This document shows positions 1 through 11,600 of a stretch of 64,000 bases of DNA, piece after piece. The notes beneath the pieces are model-generated. The model was not told the origin of the DNA. It worked only from the letters and a program-made list of their open reading frames with translations, and ran no database searches. The position numbers and the translations under genes are program-made. This DNA comes from Echinometra lucunter (lineage: Eukaryota > Echinodermata > Echinoidea > Camarodonta > Echinometridae): assembly GCA_029962745.1 (NCBI GenBank), contig CM057151.1, forward strand, positions 39,221,136 to 39,285,135, in the 5' to 3' direction. Within the stretch, counting starts at the first letter, position 1; each line of letters starts with the position of its first letter.

Positions 1-501
1 ATTCTATGTTTTATTGTAGATAATTTAATAGAACTATCCATGAAGTCAATAATCTCGATGTTCCTTGATAGTATAGTGAAGTTTGATGGTTTTAGAGCAA
101 CATAATAAGAGTCTTACATAACTTGTTACCTAATTCATTTGTAGTAAACATTCAAGCCAACATTTACTTATTTTATATTTTCAATTACGATACATATTAA
201 GCCAGTATATTCATGTTATTTCTCGTGTATTTCCCTGGATAGTTACTATAAAGATTGTTCATGGATATTAGGTTTCATTAATTGTAATTACAGTAGTTCA
301 ATCACTTGTGGATTTGTATAACTCAAAATGTATTTTCTCTTTGTTTTATTGCAGTGTTTTTTATCTTGGAACTTGGGACGTTGGGTTGATGAATAAAGTC
401 TTTCACATAAGCTAACACCAGTTTCATGAATATATTTTTGTTGGAGTGTATTTGACTTTGAAACTCCGTCCTGTTACCGAGGGTAAAGGGCGACAGCCAC
501 A
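1..501 (+). mobile_element. BEL/Pao 5' LTR, 3' portion (cut by window edge)
   Basis: These 501 bases match 7400-7899 in the same orientation with about 20 differences and one short indel. Both copies end in CAGCCACA and share an AATAAA signal (392-397 here). The second copy lies just downstream of a BEL integrase end, so the pair reads as the two LTRs of one element. The 5' part of this LTR is outside the window, so its start and target-site duplication cannot be seen. No clear tRNA primer-binding site follows position 501. Confidence 0.75.
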
Positions 502-1124
502 ATAAAAATACAATTTGCTTCGACGCAGATTCTACACCACAAGGATGAGCTTGCAGGAGACATCAGTAAAAAAAAAAAAAAAAAAAAAAAGTAAATTGGT
601 GGGGATAGATGCAGCAATGGAGATGTTAGATGATGATTGCGGTGAGCAGGATGAAGAAGTTTCATTCAAAGGGCTAAGAGAGAAGAAGAAAAGTGAAAGA
701 ATGCAGAGGTTCTTTGATTCCCAGGAAAAGATCCTCCTCTTTGTCCAGATGAACATCAGCCCACTGAGTCAACATCTCCCCTCACCAATCCGGGAGTTTC
801 AGCAGGATGGGACAGAGTTGCTACCTCCTTGGAAGGTTGCCTCACCCAACTGACTCGAGCTGCCATCGGACAAAGTGCTGCCAGCAACCAGTTAGCAGTG
901 TCGAGTCATGGCAGTCGATGGCTATCAAGAGGATTACAATCCATATTTTTATATATCATAATCCATCTTTTCATTAATCCATAATCGATATTTCCATCTT
1001 TCATTGTTCGTAATCGGATTAGAGGAATTATATATTGTTCTCTTTCATATTTCATAATTGGATTAATATTCATTAATTGGATTATAATTCATATTTCTAT
1101 TGTTTAGAACAAAAGGATTAGTTA
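502..1124 (+). pseudogene. LTR-element leader and gag-like remnant
   Basis: Just inside the 5' LTR an open stretch (about 515-853) encodes a lysine-rich, charged segment, including a run of lysines from a poly-A tract at 569-590. Reading then appears to shift frame around 780-850. The position fits the start of a gag/polyprotein, but I recognise no gag domain or zinc knuckle. From about 940 the sequence is AT-rich with no coding sign, and the next block is an inverted RT piece. An unrelated short ORF is possible. Confidence 0.35.
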
Positions 1125-1787
1125 TGACGCTATACGTATACACCTTTACTACTGTCGCCGTCTTCCCACCAGAGAAAGCGAAGCATGTCACGATCTTAGA
1201 ATTGGTGAAACATGCTTTTGGTGTCCGCCATGACAGCTACGTCTTCTCTTCGAAACCGACATAGCACTCCCAGTAGGCCATTCGTCATATCAGGACCTCT
1301 GTGAAGTCAGCAGGGGCCCTCTCAGCACATGAAGAGATGGCATCTTGAAGTCCTTGTAGTCTACCAAGAAATGAGGGTTCTCCCTGAATCGGGAATTCAG
1401 CTGGTTCCATCTCTTCACAGCAAGATGACGATTATTCGGCAGATAGACTTGATCTGATTTGAAGGGTAGGGGCATTTCATAATGCCCATCTTGACGCTTC
1501 GTTATTCCCTTCTCCAAGATATCAAGAAATCTATCATCTTGTATCGACAGTGGAAAACGACCTTCGTTCTCATCCTTGAAGTCGGTCTCCAGTGCTTGGA
1601 TGACTTTCTCAGGGCAGAGTATCTCTTTTGCCTTGGTCTGGAAACTGAAGTTGGAGTAGGTATTGGCTGAGGTCTTGTTACAAGCAGCAGACTTGATTTC
1701 TCCTGGGGTTCTGCATACTGACGTCATGGTCTTGCGCAATAATTCACAAAACAAAGAGAAAGTAAAGAAATGATAAACTTGCCTCAC
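1125..1787 (-). pseudogene. Inverted BEL/Pao reverse transcriptase fragment
   Basis: The minus strand encodes the region at the start of the BEL/Pao RT. Family hallmarks are GHYEMPLPFK, LPNN followed by A..R.N.L..R, and further on a VAVMAD..SMFHQ block in which the aspartate is the first catalytic residue, then DRD.LRFLWW. Between FHQ and DRD there is a stop and a few residues are missing; another stop lies at about 1138-1140. The FHQ block is in a different frame from the upstream 165-codon segment. The palm motif with the two adjacent aspartates is absent, so the piece is inactive. It points opposite to the integrase end at 5615-6176, so it was inverted or comes from a second copy. Confidence 0.75.
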
Positions 1788-2129
1788 ACATTTTCGAGGG
1801 TAGACAAAAGAATCTCCAAGATGTAAAGTATGAAAATGATGTCAGGGCCTTGTGCGGGGATAAAAATAACCGAAACAATGAAAGATAAAAATAGATAACG
1901 ATGTCACAACATTGCATTTTTATAGAAAGTCTAACCTATAAAAGGTTGACATCGGCCGCAGTTTTCTAAGGTATATTACCTTGATATCCGTGGACTTCTA
2001 ATCTCTTTTGATGGTGGCTGCGAAAATCAACGTGGGAAACAACGTCTGAAAAACATATGTAATGTAGTTTTGTCTTCTTAATATTCAATAAGGTCTAGTC
2101 CATTCTTGGTGCAGAAGACCATGGAATAA
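1788..2129. other. No recognisable gene; spacer inside the composite element
   Basis: Between the inverted RT fragment and the DNA polymerase region I see only short AT-rich sequence with no domain, terminal repeat or RNA gene. A junction between the BEL element and the Polinton-derived segment should lie here, but no inverted repeat or target duplication marks it. Confidence 0.4.
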
Positions 2130-3038
2130 TTGCCACCTGTAACATCGCAAAGATTGTGGAAGAGAAATCCACATTCAACCAAAAATTCTCATCACATCAC
2201 CACCATGGATCTTAGCACGAAGGAGAATGATATCATTAACGATGGACTGGGCCTTTCACCCAGATTTTACAAGAATGAAAGACCACTGAGGGAACTTTTC
2301 CGGACGTTTCTTTCGACCGAGAAAGGAAAAGGTATGAAAGTATTGAGCATATTGCGTTATCACGGCTTCATATATGCACATTTCAGATCGTTCAACCGAT
2401 ATGGCGATGATATAGTGCCTGGAGGATCTCCTCTTTTTTTAACCAGGCATCGCCATGGTTGGTTTGATGGAGACGGTTAATGTCATCAATGACAAAATCA
2501 AACTTTGAGAGAGGTTCTTTCGAAGCTGTCGCCTACAACCGTGCATATGCCATAATTCCACCATGTCTTTTAAACAACTACAAATTCATTACAACCCGTG
2601 TCTGGGTAGGTGTGTATGAGTATTTTCCATTTGTACACATACGAAATTTTATCATCCTACAAACCAACTGGATGAATGCCGGATGACACCACAGGGAATG
2701 GCTATGACCCTTAACACCTGGTCTGATTTCTATAGTCAGCGCTCCACTATTCGATGTCACATGTGAATAACCTCCAGCGCTACCCTGAGCCCGCCAGGGA
2801 AAACGCGGGAATGTTCGAACTGATGTTTATTCAAAAACTAATTAATGATGGACCCCTTTCTCCAGCTGGGCAGGACTACGGGACAATCGCCCAACGTCGA
2901 AGTCGGGCTAAGAAAAGCCAGAGAGAAATCACAAGGAATCAATTGATTGATTTTCATGCTTGGAGCCGTAATATGATTGATTAATCTTTCTTTTGTTGTT
3001 CACTCATGTATGGACTTGTTCTACGTCTTATTGTCTTC
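2130..3038 (+). pseudogene. Interrupted coding-like stretch upstream of the DNA polymerase
   Basis: Three successive plus-strand open segments (2130-2480, 2480-2686, 2754-2984) lie directly upstream of the Polinton-type polymerase. The third contains a positively charged stretch and reads as plausible protein. I recognise no family. In Polintons the residues before the exonuclease are poorly conserved, so this may be the decayed N-terminal part of the polymerase or a neighbouring element gene. It could also be non-coding. Confidence 0.3.
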
Positions 3039-5614
3039 TTTATATCAAGAACATCGGACCTCCTATCCTTTTTTCACTTTGCCTTTGGGTTTTCATAGCG
3101 ATGGTAAAACCGCTTGCCAAAGGAAATTCAAATGTCGGAGTTGTGAGAAAATTTTCGACACCGACTCGATGGGCATTGAAAGTGAAGAACATAAATGTGT
3201 AAACATGAAATGTGATATCTGCAAAAAGACCGTGGACGGCAGGTACCACAAATGTTATATGGAGGTGCCCCGGCAAAGCCCTCATTTCCAAAAGGGAAAC
3301 GCAAAAACCTACGCTTCCATCCAAAAAGAAAAAATCAGGAAAAGCAAGGAAGCAGACTTTCCTACAAAGTACATTTTTTTCGATTTCGAATGCACGCAAG
3401 AAACAGGTTTACACGTTCCAAATTATGTGCATGCTACTTGGGAATGCGCCAATTGCATGGACGGTAAACCTCCCACAAACATGACAAAGCAGCATTGCGA
3501 ACGATGCGGTCCTCCGGACCAAGGGTCCGTCACATTCTCGGGCGATTCCGCCCTCGTTGACTTTTCAAAGTGGTTTTCAACTGAAAACCACCAATCCATA
3601 GCCATAGCACACAACGCCAAGCTAGGCGTATGATTCCTACATTTTGTTGAATCATCTAGTAGAAAATGGTGTCCAACCTCAAGTCATACTGAAAGGCGCC
3701 AAAATCATCAGCCTTCAAAAACAAGACCCTAAAATAGAAGTCAAAGACTCGTTGAATTTTTTTCAGATGCCCCTCTCAAAATTGCCCAAAACCTTCGGCT
3801 CGAATGAAATGAAGAAAGGGTACTTTCCCCATCTTTTCAACACCGCTGCAAATGCAAATTACGTAGGATCGTTGCCAGACAAATTGTTCTACGGTGTTGG
3901 AAGCATGGGGGGAAAGTGCACCGGCTGAATTTCATTCATGGTACGATTTCAAGAAAGAAATGCGCGCGCATTGTCAAAGCGATGTCCACATCTTACGTCA
4001 AAGTTGTAAGATTTTCCGCGCGCATTTCAAATGCGTCAGTATGACAAAGAAAACGAGGCTGGAATCGACCCTTTCTTGCGATGCTTAACGCTTCCAAGCG
4101 CCTGAAACCTTCTATTTCGCACCAATTATCTGAAACCTAAAACAATAGCGCTCATTACACAGGATGGTTACGCGCGGGCAAAGCAGCAATCTCTTCTGGC
4201 GGGAGAATGGTTACACCACGAGGCGGCACTCAGTGGTATTGACATCAAACACTACTTTAATGGTGGGGAGAGGAAAGTACATGGTAGGTATGTTGATGGG
4301 TACGGGGAGGGAGGAGATGGGAAGAAATACATTTGGGAATTTTTAGGCTGTTTTTACCACGGGTGCCCCAATTGCTATCCTACACCAGAATTTAAAATCA
4401 CAAAGCTAGACAAAACAGTTGGACAATAATTATACGAAGAGACAATGCATAGGATCAAGCTCTTGAAAGATGCTGGGTACACGGTGTGCTACAGGTGGGA
4501 GTGCGAATGGAAAGAAATACGGAAATATCCTGACGTCCACCCTCACATTGCACATCTCCAAGACGTCTTTCCGGAGCCACTCAATCTCAGAGATTCGTTT
4601 TACGGGGGGCGGACGGGTGGGTGTTCACTTTTCTACCTGGCAAAACCGGGTGAAAAGATAAAATATTATGACTTTGCAAGTCTCTATCCATTTATTAATA
4701 AGTTTGGTAAATACCCCATCGGGCATCCTGCCATCATCCACTCGAATTTCCCTCCCTTAGAGAGCATCTTTGGCCTCGTCAAATGTACTATTCTCCCGCC
4801 GAAGAGATTGTTCCATCCCGTCTTGCCATATCGTTCTGGAGGTAATTTGACGTTCTCTCTATGTAGAACATGTACCATCAACCTAAACCAAGGGCCTTGT
4901 TCACATAGCGATAGCGAGCGAGAATTGAAGGGGGTGTGGGTATCTGAAGAGCTGAAAAAAGCCATGGAAATGTTCTATACCAATTGGAAGAAGTATGGCA
5001 CTTCCCAGCTTTAACTCAGTACAACCCTAAGACCCGCGAAGGTGGACTATTTACACCTTACCATAGATGAATTCAAGAAAATCAAACGGGAATCTTCAGG
5101 TTACCCCGCCCATGTTAATACAAATTCTGATAAAGCGAGCTAAATCGCGAGATACCTCGAACACGAAGGTATTCTTCTTAACCCCGCAAAAATCGAAAAA
5201 AATCCCGGTTTGCGTGCAATTTCGAAAGGGATCATCAATGTACTTTGGGGAAAGTTTTCCGAAAGAAGCAATTTGAGAAAAACTACTTATATTAGAACAA
5301 GCGCCGAATTATTGGACATGTTGAATGACAAATCTATGAACATACATGATATTATTATTTTGAATGAACGTTTGATTGAAGTACACCACACCATGGCAAG
5401 CGATTTTGTTGACCATGTCATACAAATATTATCATAGCTTCATTTACAAAAGGCTTTAGCAAAACTCAAACTATACTCTGTACTCGAACAATTGGGCGAT
5501 AGGGTTTTATATTACGATACCGATAGCGTAGTTTTCAAGACGACCCAACACCTTGATCCACCCACTGGAGATTTTGTAGGGGATCTCACGAATGAAATTG
5601 ACGAAACAGATTAG
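3039..5614 (+). pseudogene. Polinton/Maverick-type protein-primed DNA polymerase B, frameshifted
   Basis: The family replicates virus-like Polinton elements from a terminal protein primer. Visible in order: a cysteine/histidine-rich pre-exonuclease segment (about 3110-3270, with CRSC, C..C pairs and the HKCYM signature); the exonuclease motif FFDFE (about 3367-3381); a second exonuclease motif YDSY (about 3630); a palm motif YYDFASLYP (about 4665-4690); a finger-region motif with NVLWGKF (about 5237-5257); and a catalytic YYDTDS (about 5510-5527). These fall in several frames: breaks lie at about 3630, 3900-3930, 4090-4440, 5014-5190 and 5437, and a stop ends the match at 5612-5614. It cannot make a functional enzyme. 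No integrase, protease, ATPase or capsid gene accompanies it, so this is a lone fragment. Confidence 0.85.
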
Positions 5615-6176
5615 GAGTTCATGGAAACCTGGTTGAATCCATAGTCAACTCAAGACCTCTTACTACATCAAACCTCTGTTCTCCAAATGCTCCAGAGCCC
5701 CTAACACCAAACCATCTGTTGACCTTGAAATTCAGAGTCGTTCTTCCCCCTCCTGGAAAGTTCCAGCATGCAGACTCTTACTGTCGTAAATGGTGGAGAA
5801 GAGTTCAACATCTCACCAGTGAGTTCTGGCTAAGGTGGAGGAAAGAGTTCTTAACTGAGCTTCAAACCAGACAGAAGTGGGTTAGCGAAGTGTCAAGATT
5901 GGCGATGTGGTCATTACCAAAGAAGATGGTGAATTTCGAGGTAATTGGCCCCTTGGTCGAGTGGAGAAAGTCTTTCCCAGCAAAGATGGTCACGTTCGCA
6001 AAGTCCAACTGATGATTGCAGACGAAGATGGACGAAGGAAGGGTCAGCCAACTTTTCTAGACAGGCCTATACACAAGCTTGTGATCCTAATTCCTGCTGA
6101 AGAAACATCACAGGGAGATGCTACTCAATCGGAAGACCAGAGAATTCCCGATCACGGGGCCAAGAAGCGAAAGTGA
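5615..6176 (+). pseudogene. BEL/Pao polyprotein C-terminus (integrase end plus DUF5641)
   Basis: The segment begins with the integrase-end signatures SRPLTT and EPLTPNHLLTL. It continues into the DUF5641-type tail of BEL/Pao polyproteins: VVLPPPGKF, W.RVQ.L..EFW.RWRKE, then GDVVI, NWPLGRV, VRKV and RPIHKLV, ending at a TGA at 6174-6176. A frameshift lies near 5890-5910, between RQKW and GDVVI. The catalytic integrase core is missing; the sequence upstream is polymerase B of another element class. It sits directly before the 3' LTR, as expected for the end of pol. Confidence 0.85.
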
Positions 6177-7899
6177 TGTATCTTTGTACTACATGTAATC
6201 TTGAATTGTCTTTCCCTTCTTTCTATCACTATCATGCTCAACTTCTGATGAATCTACATTCTTTCTATATTCTGATATTTCTCACCTATCCTATCCCATT
6301 TGCCTTTTTCTGTTCATATTGTCTTAGTGGTAAAGAAGTATCCCTTTGTCTACATGTATGTGTACATTTGTAGTAGTCAATACACATCAAATAGTATTAC
6401 CTTTTGTAATTCATTTCAAAATACCGTTTCTGTGTATTTGATTGTTGTGATTATATATTGAAAAATTTTCAAATGAACTAAACGTAAAACAGAACGCAAT
6501 CTTGTTTTATATGTTTAATATGTGGTATGCTAGATAGATAACAATACTAATATTAATCTTTAGTATATTGTTAGATCTGGAATATGTTTTCAATTTGTAT
6601 TTGTTATATTTTGGTTAGGTAACTGCTAGTGATCAGTTAAAGGAGCCATCGTTGGTGGGGTGATAAGACCTTGTATCTCAAATTTTAGTGAAAATTGCTT
6701 TTTGTATTAGACTCCAGATTATCAGTCAAGTGATGTCCTGTCCAAATCCCAGCTCTCTTACAACAAAAACGAAGCCACCACGGCATGTCAAAGGAAAGGC
6801 AATCCCATTGCTTATAATGCTTTGGCAGCCATGTTTTTTCACTTTCCTGAACATTTAATTTTTTTTAGATACGAGGTTTTGTCGCCCCACCGACCCCATG
6901 TCACTGCAGCAGTCTGCAGTGAAACTATTTTAGTTTTAAGTTCTTTATATTTCTTGATTCATGTGTTGTTCCTTCAATTTCCACATTTTGCACTTTAGCA
7001 TCTTACTAATCCCTTTCCTCATGAAATCCCATAGGGTTGGTTATGTGATGAAGTATATGTTGAGAAAAAGCCGAGTTTTAGAGTACACAATAGGCACACC
7101 CTTTATTGTCTTAATTTGTATACGTTGGTCAAGTTCATTGTCTTTTAGGTTTTAAGCCCTGGCTAGTACCAGCTTCTTTTAGGTCCAGATACAGTAGTCT
7201 TTTAGTCTGTTTAGTGAGTCATCCTGCTTGGTTAGCATCTAAAAGCTCTTCATATACAAAGGAAAAAGCCAAAAGCTATCAGTTCTAGTTAAAGTTATCA
7301 GAGAGAGAACTCCAGTTGATTGTTAAGGAGTGTTTCTTGTAATTCTCATGAAAAGGTGTTATCTGTTCAAAGCCTCCAATTGGTGACTTTTTCTATAAAT
7401 TATATTCTATGTTTTATTGTAGATAATTTAATAGAACTATCCATGAAGTTAATAATTTCGATGTTCCTTGGTAGTAAAGTGAAGTTTGATGGTTTTAGAG
7501 CAACATAATAAGAGTCTTATATAACTTGTTACCTAATTCATTTGTAGTAAACATTCAAGCCAACATTTACTTATATTTTCAATTACGATACATATTAAGC
7601 CAGTATATTCATGTTATTTCTAGTGTATTTACCTGGATAGTTACTATAAAGATTGTTCATGGATATTAGGTTTCATTAATTGTAATTACAGTAGTTCAAT
7701 CATTTGTGGAATTGTATAACTCAAAATGTATTTTCTCTTTGTTCTATTGCAGTATTTTTTATCTTGGAACTTGGGACGTTGGGTTGATGAATAAAGTCTT
7801 TCACATAAGCCAGCACCAGTTTCATGAATATATTTCTGTTGGAGTGTATTTGACTTTGAAACTCCGTCCTGTTACCGAGGGTAAAGGGCGGCAGCCACA
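6174..7899 (+). mobile_element. BEL/Pao 3' LTR
   Basis: The last 500 bases match 1-501. The start is inferred: a purine-rich stretch (about 6160-6173, overlapping the end of the integrase ORF) is followed by TG near 6174-6177, and the LTR ends in CA at 7899. The resulting length of about 1.7 kb cannot be confirmed because the 5' copy is truncated. An AATAAA signal lies at 7790-7795. The short AT-rich ORFs inside show no domain. Confidence 0.6.
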
Positions 7900-7983
7900 C
7901 TTGTCTTTAACGACTCTGTTTCAAATACTGGTAACAAATTACATTCTTGCTTGGGGCATTCCGCACAGAGTCATTCTTTTTGA

Positions 7984-8800
7984 CATCGACGTATTTCATT
8001 TCATTTCATTAATTTCGTTTATTTCCATTTCCAACATATACAAACAGAATATATGGGATGCATTGTACAAAGTAAAACAATGAAACTTAACAATGGAATC
8101 ATAAATGTAAATACTTCACAGTGTACAACAAGCCTAAGAAAAGGTTTTCTAATGGAGGGGACTGCTGGAAAGCTTTGCTTTTAGATTACAGCCCCTATAA
8201 GAGTTGTGAAAATAGTATATCAATAAAAAGAAAAAAAAAAAAAGAACACACTAATATAAACACCGGATAGACAAAACATCAAAGGAGTGAAAGGGAAGGG
8301 AAGAAAAGGAGAAACGAGAGAGAGAGAGAGAGAGTGGAGGACTCTTGCCTATCAACAACACACACAACATACACGGACCGACCAGGAAACGAATATCTGT
8401 ATAAAATGAATGAAAACAGTCGAGTAGTATGTTTAGTAAAATAAATTGAATGAGGGATGATGAGTCTAAAGGGCTGGTGCATGGTAATTACGAAGAAGGT
8501 TTTTTTTTCTTTTTTTATTTGAATTTAAAATAATTTAAATTTTTGATGCTATCATCAAGAATAGTCCAGAGCTTCGGGCCTGCATACGTGAATATGGATT
8601 TAGAGAGTATAGTTCTTGGTAATGGCAGATGGAATTCGTCAGATTGGCGTGTGGGGGTATTTATGTATAGTTTCTTTTTTATGGAGATTTTTATTAGATC
8701 ATAGACTGAGGGTTACGTATCATTATTTTATTGGTACGTAAACTGACCGAGATTATAACGATATAAATCGTTTATCTTCAAGATATAGCCGAAAAGGCTA
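7984..8800 (-). mobile_element. LINE 3' end (RT C-terminus plus 3' UTR), copy 0
   Basis: On the minus strand, about 8660-8540 encodes a typical non-LTR RT C-terminus (FHLPLPRT, then YAGPKLW), followed by an AT-rich 3' UTR. It ends in a simple (TGAAA)n-like tail at about 8025-7985. Nearly the same block recurs at 17698-18540 and 28919-29760. A (GA)n tract sits at 8314-8335. No active-site region is present, so this is a dead 5'-truncated copy of CR1/L2-like type. Confidence 0.65.
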
Positions 8801-9283
8801 ACGGCACCGGCGCAGATCCGTTTCGAGGAGGGGGGGGGGGGGGATGATCGAAATCTTTTGGCGAAATTTCCTGCTCGAGTATACACACAACAACATAAAC
8901 CAAAATACCTTGGTCGTGAAAACTTTTTGGGGCAGTAGCCCCCAACCTCCCTACCATTACGCCTGTGTGCACAAGCACAGGAACATCATCTCATTTTACT
9001 GAATATGATATGGTGTGAAATATAATCTCCTGGAACAGTGGAACATTGACATTATAAACGTCCAGTACTTGCTGTCATTGAATTTTCGACATTTGAACAC
9101 GATATGAACGCTCCTGCTGACCTACGAGTCAGTCACGATTAGGAAGGCCTATAGCTTTTTAGGAGGAGACCATCACTTCTGGATATCTTGATTCCGGGTT
9201 GCCAAGAAAATCCTCGTGTTTCATATTTTTTTAGAAAGATTCAAATGCTTAATCATGCATTTCGTATTTCTTATTGCACTGGG
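8801..9283. repeat. Segment shared with duplicate blocks A and B
   Basis: This non-coding stretch includes a G run (8828-8844) and aligns with about 18540-19090 and 29760-30320. The homology stops abruptly at 9283, where a CAGTGGCG motif begins. No gene is visible. Confidence 0.6.
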
Positions 9284-9570
9284 CAGTGGCGTAGACAGGT
9301 TTTTACACCGGGGGGGGGGGGGGGGAGGGGGAGATTTGCCGTTCACGAGAAATCGAGGATCAATTTCGTATACAGATACACACAAGCACACACACCCACA
9401 CACACACACACAAACCCACGCACCACACACACACAGCGCCGTTACTACGTCTGGGTACTGAGGCAGTCACCCGCCGCAGGCGAGCGAGAAGACTCGTCCC
9501 CGCCACTCAGAGGAAAGATAGGACCGAAAAGGGAATCGCACAAAACCAAAAGGATTCTCTTTACTAACAG
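9284..9570 (+). mobile_element. hAT-like insertion, one end visible
   Basis: At 9284 the sequence leaves its alignment with block A and starts CAGTGGCGTAGAC, followed by a G run (9310-9325) and a (CA)n tract (about 9380-9438). This resembles the G-run hAT-like MITEs elsewhere in the window. I could not find the opposite terminal repeat or an 8-bp duplication, so the right boundary is open. Confidence 0.35.
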
Positions 9571-9572
9571 CG

Positions 9573-10932
9573 TTACATGTCGACGTCTTCCTGTGAGGCG
9601 TAACGATTTAGTAGAAGTTTCAATTTCCGTTTAAATGAAAACAGAGAGTTGGATTCAGTGATTTCAGTGATTATGGATATCAATTCAGATTGTATGCTAG
9701 GCTTGACGCATATGAATCTCACAGGCAAATCGCAAGCCCAATTACGCCATCCTCGAGTCACCGTCCCGCCAATAAAGGCGCAAGTATCCCTGGCTCCGTT
9801 AGTAGGGTATCCTGTGACCCAGGCTTCGTAGTCAAAAGGAGTACCATCGGACCATTTCCAAGTACCGTCATCGGATCGCTGTAGGCCGAGCCACAATCCC
9901 TACACAAAAGAGAAATGATGAGGTTAAAATGACGATGACAATGACGATGGAGAGTCGAGTCTTATTCCAACGATGCGTCATTTTATCTGACGCAGGACTG
10001 CGTCAATAAAAATGGCGTTTGATGCGCCTTGTGGCAATGATACCGTACAATGTCCAAATAAACATTGCAATCAATTCGGGTGGTATTGTGAACAGTGTTT
10101 TAACTGTACTGTAAGCTCTGTCTTAACTTCTGTTGTAAGTCACCGACTTTCAACACCGCTAAAACAGTTATAAATCGGTATTCTGAGAACTGTTTTAACG
10201 GCGTTGTCATCAAGGCCACACCCACCACAGAAATAATATCCAATAGAGAAAGTCGTTAGATTTGAGACGGTTCAGCCAATGGGATCACTCCCTGGGCAAG
10301 AGGCGCGGGAAATGCGTGAAATCATTATCGCGTTTCAATGAGCGCATTACTTTGCACTTTCTTGCTTTGATTTAACTGATGCGACAATGTAACAGAATTC
10401 GTTGTGCACATCATCTCTGATCTCATCGCAGATGTTGCGAAATTTTTCCACCCCTAGGTGAAAATTTTTGCGAAATATTGTTTTGGGAATATCAGCAAGG
10501 TTTTTTGGTCTCTTTATCCCTCTCATTGCAATCAAAAACATAATGAGCGAGATTACCGCATACAAAGTTAAAAGACCTCCCACCCTGTTTTATGCCAAAT
10601 ATCAAATTGTGCCAAAAACAAAAAAATTGCTAAAATCATGCCACAAGGAGTCAGATCATGCTAAAAAGCATTATGCTTACTCTGGCAACACTGATGCCCA
10701 TTAGACCCAGACGTCTGGTCCAATATATTTCTGTCTCATGGGAGTGCAGAGAGGGCAGGACGGCACCGTCGGCCCGGCATTGGTTTTCAGCGTCATGGAA
10801 GACCACAGACTTGGAGTAATACTTGAAGCAAACACGTACTCTGGAGTTGTAGGTGTAGCCTTCGGAGCAGTTCTGTGCTGAACCGATAGCAACAATACTT
10901 GCAAGAACAAGAAGAGCTACGAAGAACTTCAT
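9573..10932 (-). CDS. Secreted C-type lectin-like protein, copy 0 (two exons, extended C-terminus)
   Basis: Exon 1 is 10932-10681 and the last exon 9899-9573, with an intron of about 780 bp. Exon 1 gives a signal peptide (MKFFVALLVLASIVAIGSA) and the N-terminal half of a CTLD; the donor AGA|GTAAGC is in phase 0. The acceptor (TGTGTAG) leads into GLWLGLQ, W.WSDG, CAFI, NWACD and FICVKP. The usual EPN/QPD and WND calcium-binding triads are absent, so calcium-dependent sugar binding is doubtful. A four-base insertion relative to the other copies removes the stop after VKP and adds about 40 residues (ending ...QEDVDM). The exon 1 end is also diverged: the donor of the other copies is lost and one three codons downstream must be used. 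It may be a live variant or an early pseudogene. Confidence 0.65.
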
Positions 10933-11090
10933 CGTGAAATTGTTTGATCTCTTCTGGCAGAAGGGTTGGGTCGAAATTAATCTAATAAGGATTCAGTATA
11001 AGGAATAAGGGAATTAAGTGTGGATCCGAGTGACTCCGGAACTCCAGCAACATACAAATATATAAACAAAGAAACAAACACAAACATCAC

Positions 11091-11462
11091 ATCAGGGGCA
11101 GTTGTCTCAATCATTCATGAGGGACCCCCCTCGAAGAAAAAAAAAGAAAAGTGAGAAAAATTCCGACTATAAGCAGGCCCCTGGGAACGATTTTTCACTC
11201 GCAGGGGGTGCTGAGTCCCTGAGCCACATGTTAGGTTACCTTCACCTTAGGCAAACAGTGTTTCAGTATTCGGGGAACATGAAGGGGGGGGGGGGTGTGT
11301 AAGACCTAAATTTGCCGACAGTTATGATGCATTCTAAGTCAAATGTAAGTACCCCTCCCTCTCACACAAGACACAAGAAGTTTTTTTTTTTAAATGTCGC
11401 AGTTGTAGATTTTTATCATCTTGATGAAACATTTAGTGGTTGCGAAGCGTTTTTTAATTTTT

Positions 11463-11493
<31 letters not shown>

Positions 11494-11600
11494 GAATGAT
11501 GCTTCTATCTAGATTATTTGAACCACCTTGTTTTCAAACTTTTCCGAGCGAGCAAAGCGAGCGAACCGAAGATATGGACTTCTTGAAACTTCTTGTTAAG
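11091..11600 (+). mobile_element. hAT-like remnant with G runs and GAGCGAGC motif
   Basis: The sequence upstream of the lectin aligns with block A up to about 11090 and then breaks at CAGGGGCAGTTG. The stretch has two G runs (11284-11296, 11484-11494), a poly-T run and the near-palindrome GAGCGAGCAAAGCGAGCGA at 11546-11564, all seen in other elements here. I did not find a matching right end or target duplication. Confidence 0.35.

Noticed and set aside
2130..5614. An active Polinton or virus-like element
   Set aside because: The polymerase has several frameshifts and stops, and no capsid, protease, ATPase or integrase gene accompanies it.
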